Part shown: positions 61,938 through 64,000 of the stretch, piece by piece | How positions within the stretch are numbered: position 1 is the stretch's first letter | Layout of the letters: every line of letters starts with the position of its first letter | Program-made: the position numbers and the translations under genes | Notes under the pieces: model-generated | The model's input: only the letters and a program-made list of their open reading frames with translations | The model's database searches: none | What the model was told of the DNA's origin: nothing | NCBI GenBank assembly: GCA_963831155.1 | Contig: CAWHOY010000008.1 | Span: forward strand, 477,217 to 541,216 | Direction: 5' to 3' | From: CAVRXQ01 sp963831155 | Lineage (GTDB): Bacteria; Actinomycetota; Acidimicrobiia; Acidimicrobiales; Bog-793 | Length of the DNA: 64,000 bases

Positions 61938-63054
61938 TCAATCACCGAGCAGTCCGGCGAAGGTTGCCACCGCGTCCGCCTGCATGCCTGGGAGCACGTG
62001 TTGGTAGGTCGCCATCGTGAACCCCGGTGTCGAATGCCCGAGGCGCTCGCTCACGACCTTGATCGGCACGCGCGCCTTCAGCAACAACGTGGCGTGGGTG
62101 TGACGGAGGTCGTGGAATCGGATGCGGGGGAGACCCGAACGCTGCACGAGTTTCTCGAACGCGTCGGAGAGCACCTGCGGGTGGATCGGCGATCCGTCGG
62201 CGTGTGCGAAGACGTAGTCGTCGTGAGCGAGTTCACGCGCCACACTCTCGTTCCGTCGAAGTTCGTGCCAAGAGCGGAGTGTCTCGATGGTCTTTCCGTC
62301 GAGATCGATCGTGCGTCGTGCCGTGCGTGACTTGCCCCGTGACTCGTGCAGCACGTAACCGACCGAGATGAGCGAACGAGTGACCGAGAGCCTCCCGCCA
62401 TCGATCGACATCTGACCAGCGCAGCCCGAGGAGCTCTCCGCGTCGCATGCCGGTGTTGGCGACGAGCCAAAGGGCGGCGAAATGCCGACTCGAGCTGGCG
62501 AAATCGAGAAACGCTTTGAGCTGATCGGCGGTCCATGACCGCGACGTCGCGCTCTCGAGCGGTCGACGCTTTGGCGCGTGGGCGACAGCGGCCGGGTTGT
62601 GGGTGATCAGTCCGCGCAGGCGCGCGTCTTCGAGGGAGCGTCGCAACACCATGTGGATCTCGACGAGCGTCTTGTTGCCGAGCCCGTTCGCTCCAAGCTC
62701 CGCGTAGAGCCGCTCGAGGTGATCGGGACGCAAGTGGCGCAAGGGAACGCGTCCGAGGTAGGGGAGGACGTGGAGTGCGATCATGCGCTGATAGGCGTCG
62801 AATGTGCTCAGCCGCAACGTGACGCGTTTCGAAGGCAGCCAGCGCTGGGTGAGATAGATGGCGACGGTGAGGCTCGATCGCGACGGTCGGTCTTTCGTTT
62901 GCGCTTCAGCGAGCTCTCGGGCGAGGTCTTTCGCGGCCGCCGGGTTCGTCCCGGCAGGGTGCCAGCGGCGCTGCTCTTTTCCAGACAGCGGATCGCGACC
63001 TTCGTAGATGACCGCGTAAAAGCGCCCGCCACGCTGAACGACGTAGCCCCGCAT
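61938..63054 (-). pseudogene. Tyrosine integrase B, one frameshift
   Basis: ATG 63054 gives MRGYVVQRGGRFYAVIYEGR, LTQRWLPSKRVTLRLSTFDA and MRRGELLGLRWSDVD (first catalytic Arg). Near 62410 the frame changes; DGGRLSVTRSLISVGYVLHE, PRIRFHDLRHTHATLLLKAR and LGHSTPGFTMATYQHVLPGM complete the enzyme. A 1-2 base change in GTCGATCGATGG would repair it. It is closely related to integrase A, which breaks at almost the same codon. A sequencing error cannot be excluded. Confidence 0.87.
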
Positions 63055-63071
63055 GACCCCTCCTTTTCGTA

Positions 63072-63093
63072 CCGGTGGAAGATCCCGGTGGAA
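63072..63093 (+). promoter_or_regulatory. Paired 9-mers upstream of integrase B (candidate arm sites)
   Basis: CCGGTGGAA occurs at 63072-63080 and 63085-63093 with spacer GATC (minus strand TTCCACCGG twice), 18 bp upstream of the integrase start. AACCCGAAGGTC, as in the tRNA core, lies at 63138-63149, the same order as upstream of integrase A. Confidence 0.5.
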
Positions 63094-63358
63094 GGGGGAA
63101 ATTGCAGCAGGTGAGGGGCCAGTTCTGCCGGGTCGGAAACCCGAAGGTCACACGGTTTCAGATTGCGGCAGGGATAGGGGTCACGCGCTGAGTTAGGTCC
63201 CGGAGGTCACGCCTGCCGCGCGATCCGAGCACTGCCTCCGACCGGCACCTTGGGGAGTACCCGTCCCAGCCTCGATTCGGACTGCAGCTTGGGACGTTTG
63301 CCTCTCGAGGCGACACCAGATTCTTGTGTGATTGGGAATGGTCCCGGATGGAGGCTCG

Positions 63359-63862
63359 ATGCGTGTTCTGATCGCTTACGGATCCGAGCGCGGCGGTACG
63401 GCTGGACTCGCCACCATGATCAGCAACAAACTCACCGAGGCGGGCTTCGACACCGTCGTGATGCCTGCGCGTGAGGTGAAGGCCATCGACGACTTTGACG
63501 CCGTAGTGGTAGCAGGCGCGCTTTACGCCTTCCGCTGGCATCGTGACGCGCGCCGCTTCGTGAGTAAGCACGCGGTGGCGTTGCAGGAGCGACCCGTGTG
63601 GCTAGTGAGTAGCGGGCCGCTCGATGACTCCGCCACTCAAGGGGATATTCCTCCGGTCAAGCAGGTCGCCGCGGCGATATCGAAGATCCACGCGAGAGGG
63701 CACGCCACGTTTGGAGGCCGCCTTGAAACCGATGCGAAAGGATTCCCGGCCAGTGCCATGGCCAAGAAGAATGCAGGTGACTGGAGGGACCCTGCGCATG
63801 TCCACCGCTGGGCTACCGCCGTAGCCGCAGACCTTGTTGAAGCAGGTAGCGCCAACCATTGA
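63359..63862 (+). CDS. Flavodoxin-like protein
   Basis: The ATG at 63359 gives MRVLIAYGSERGGTAGLATM, the FMN-phosphate-binding loop (S-x-x-G/R-T) of flavodoxins, followed by FDAVVVAGALYAFRWHRDAR and RPVWLVSSGPLDD. Length (167 residues) and pattern match HemG/menaquinone-dependent protoporphyrinogen-oxidase-type flavodoxins. An electron-transfer or quinone-linked role is likely. It is probably the first cargo gene of element B, which continues beyond the window. Confidence 0.85.
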   Translation: MRVLIAYGSERGGTAGLATMISNKLTEAGFDTVVMPAREVKAIDDFDAVVVAGALYAFRWHRDARRFVSKHAVALQERPVWLVSSGPLDDSATQGDIPPVKQVAAAISKIHARGHATFGGRLETDAKGFPASAMAKKNAGDWRDPAHVHRWATAVAADLVEAGSANH

Positions 63863-64000
63863 CCGGGTGAGCCATTCAGAGCTCGATGGCTCGTCAGTGC
63901 TGTCGGGGAGGTGCCCCAGTTCGCCGGGTCAGTGACGCGCTAAATCGGGCTGGCAATCAACTCGTTGTCGCGAGACTCTCCGGTTTAATAGAACTCGATT

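Overview
The window is 64 kb of high-GC DNA with GTG and TTG starts, several ECF sigma/membrane-partner operons, a class B penicillin-binding protein, a tricorn protease, an RCC1-repeat protein and an aph(6)-type kinase. This suggests an actinobacterium. RCC1, Ycf48-like and DUF4386 proteins together hint at Acidimicrobiia or relatives, but that is a guess. No intact tRNA, rRNA or CRISPR array was found. Most of the window is accessory DNA in various stages of decay.

Region 1 (1-21,965) is an integrative island. Two families of short tandem repeats occur near the left edge (27-51 and 4641-4777) and recur side by side at 21,759-21,783 and 21,826-21,965, just 5' of a frameshifted tyrosine integrase (20,709-21,720). 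A two-gene HamA/HamB (Hachiman-like) defence module occupies the space between the two left copies. Behind it lie resistance- or detoxification-type genes (Nudix, blasticidin-S-deaminase-like, GNAT, two methyltransferases, PPOX, streptomycin-6-kinase-like), a BAAT-family lipoprotein, a tricorn protease, an RCC1 protein, a HEPN protein, and an OLD-family ATPase/nuclease framed by two copies of a 132-bp repeat.

Region 2 (22.0-34.1 kb) has two ECF sigma/membrane-partner pairs, an IS110 element, an IS5-type element that splits a DUF4386 gene with a TTA duplication, an MDR oxidoreductase, a two-tyrosine-recombinase module bounded by inverted repeats, and a second IS110 element with a hairpin-rich leader.

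Region 3 (34.1-44.2 kb) mixes gene remnants (heme A synthase, Dps, ClpP, tail collar) with intact genes of possible conflict function: two related HEPN-like hypotheticals, a GIY-YIG/two-TM pair, and a 483-residue protein with a C-terminal hydrophobic helix. A GAF-EAL c-di-GMP phosphodiesterase is also intact.

Region 4 (44.2-51.4 kb) looks older and better kept: secreted proteins, a third ECF pair, a class B PBP with a neighbouring membrane protein, a HIT protein, and a methyltransferase cut off at a tRNA-Met 3' fragment.

Region 5 (51.4-64 kb) holds two related integrative elements in tandem. Each starts with the same tRNA-Met 3' half followed by a frameshifted integrase flanked by paired 9-mers that look like integrase arm sites. 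Element A (51.4-61.8 kb) carries a fourth ECF operon and many broken genes (TetR, GNAT, PPOX, phosphotransferase, integrase, IS110) and ends in a third copy of the 132-bp repeat. That copy stops exactly at the CTCATAA anticodon-loop junction. Element B runs past the window edge and carries a flavodoxin-like gene.
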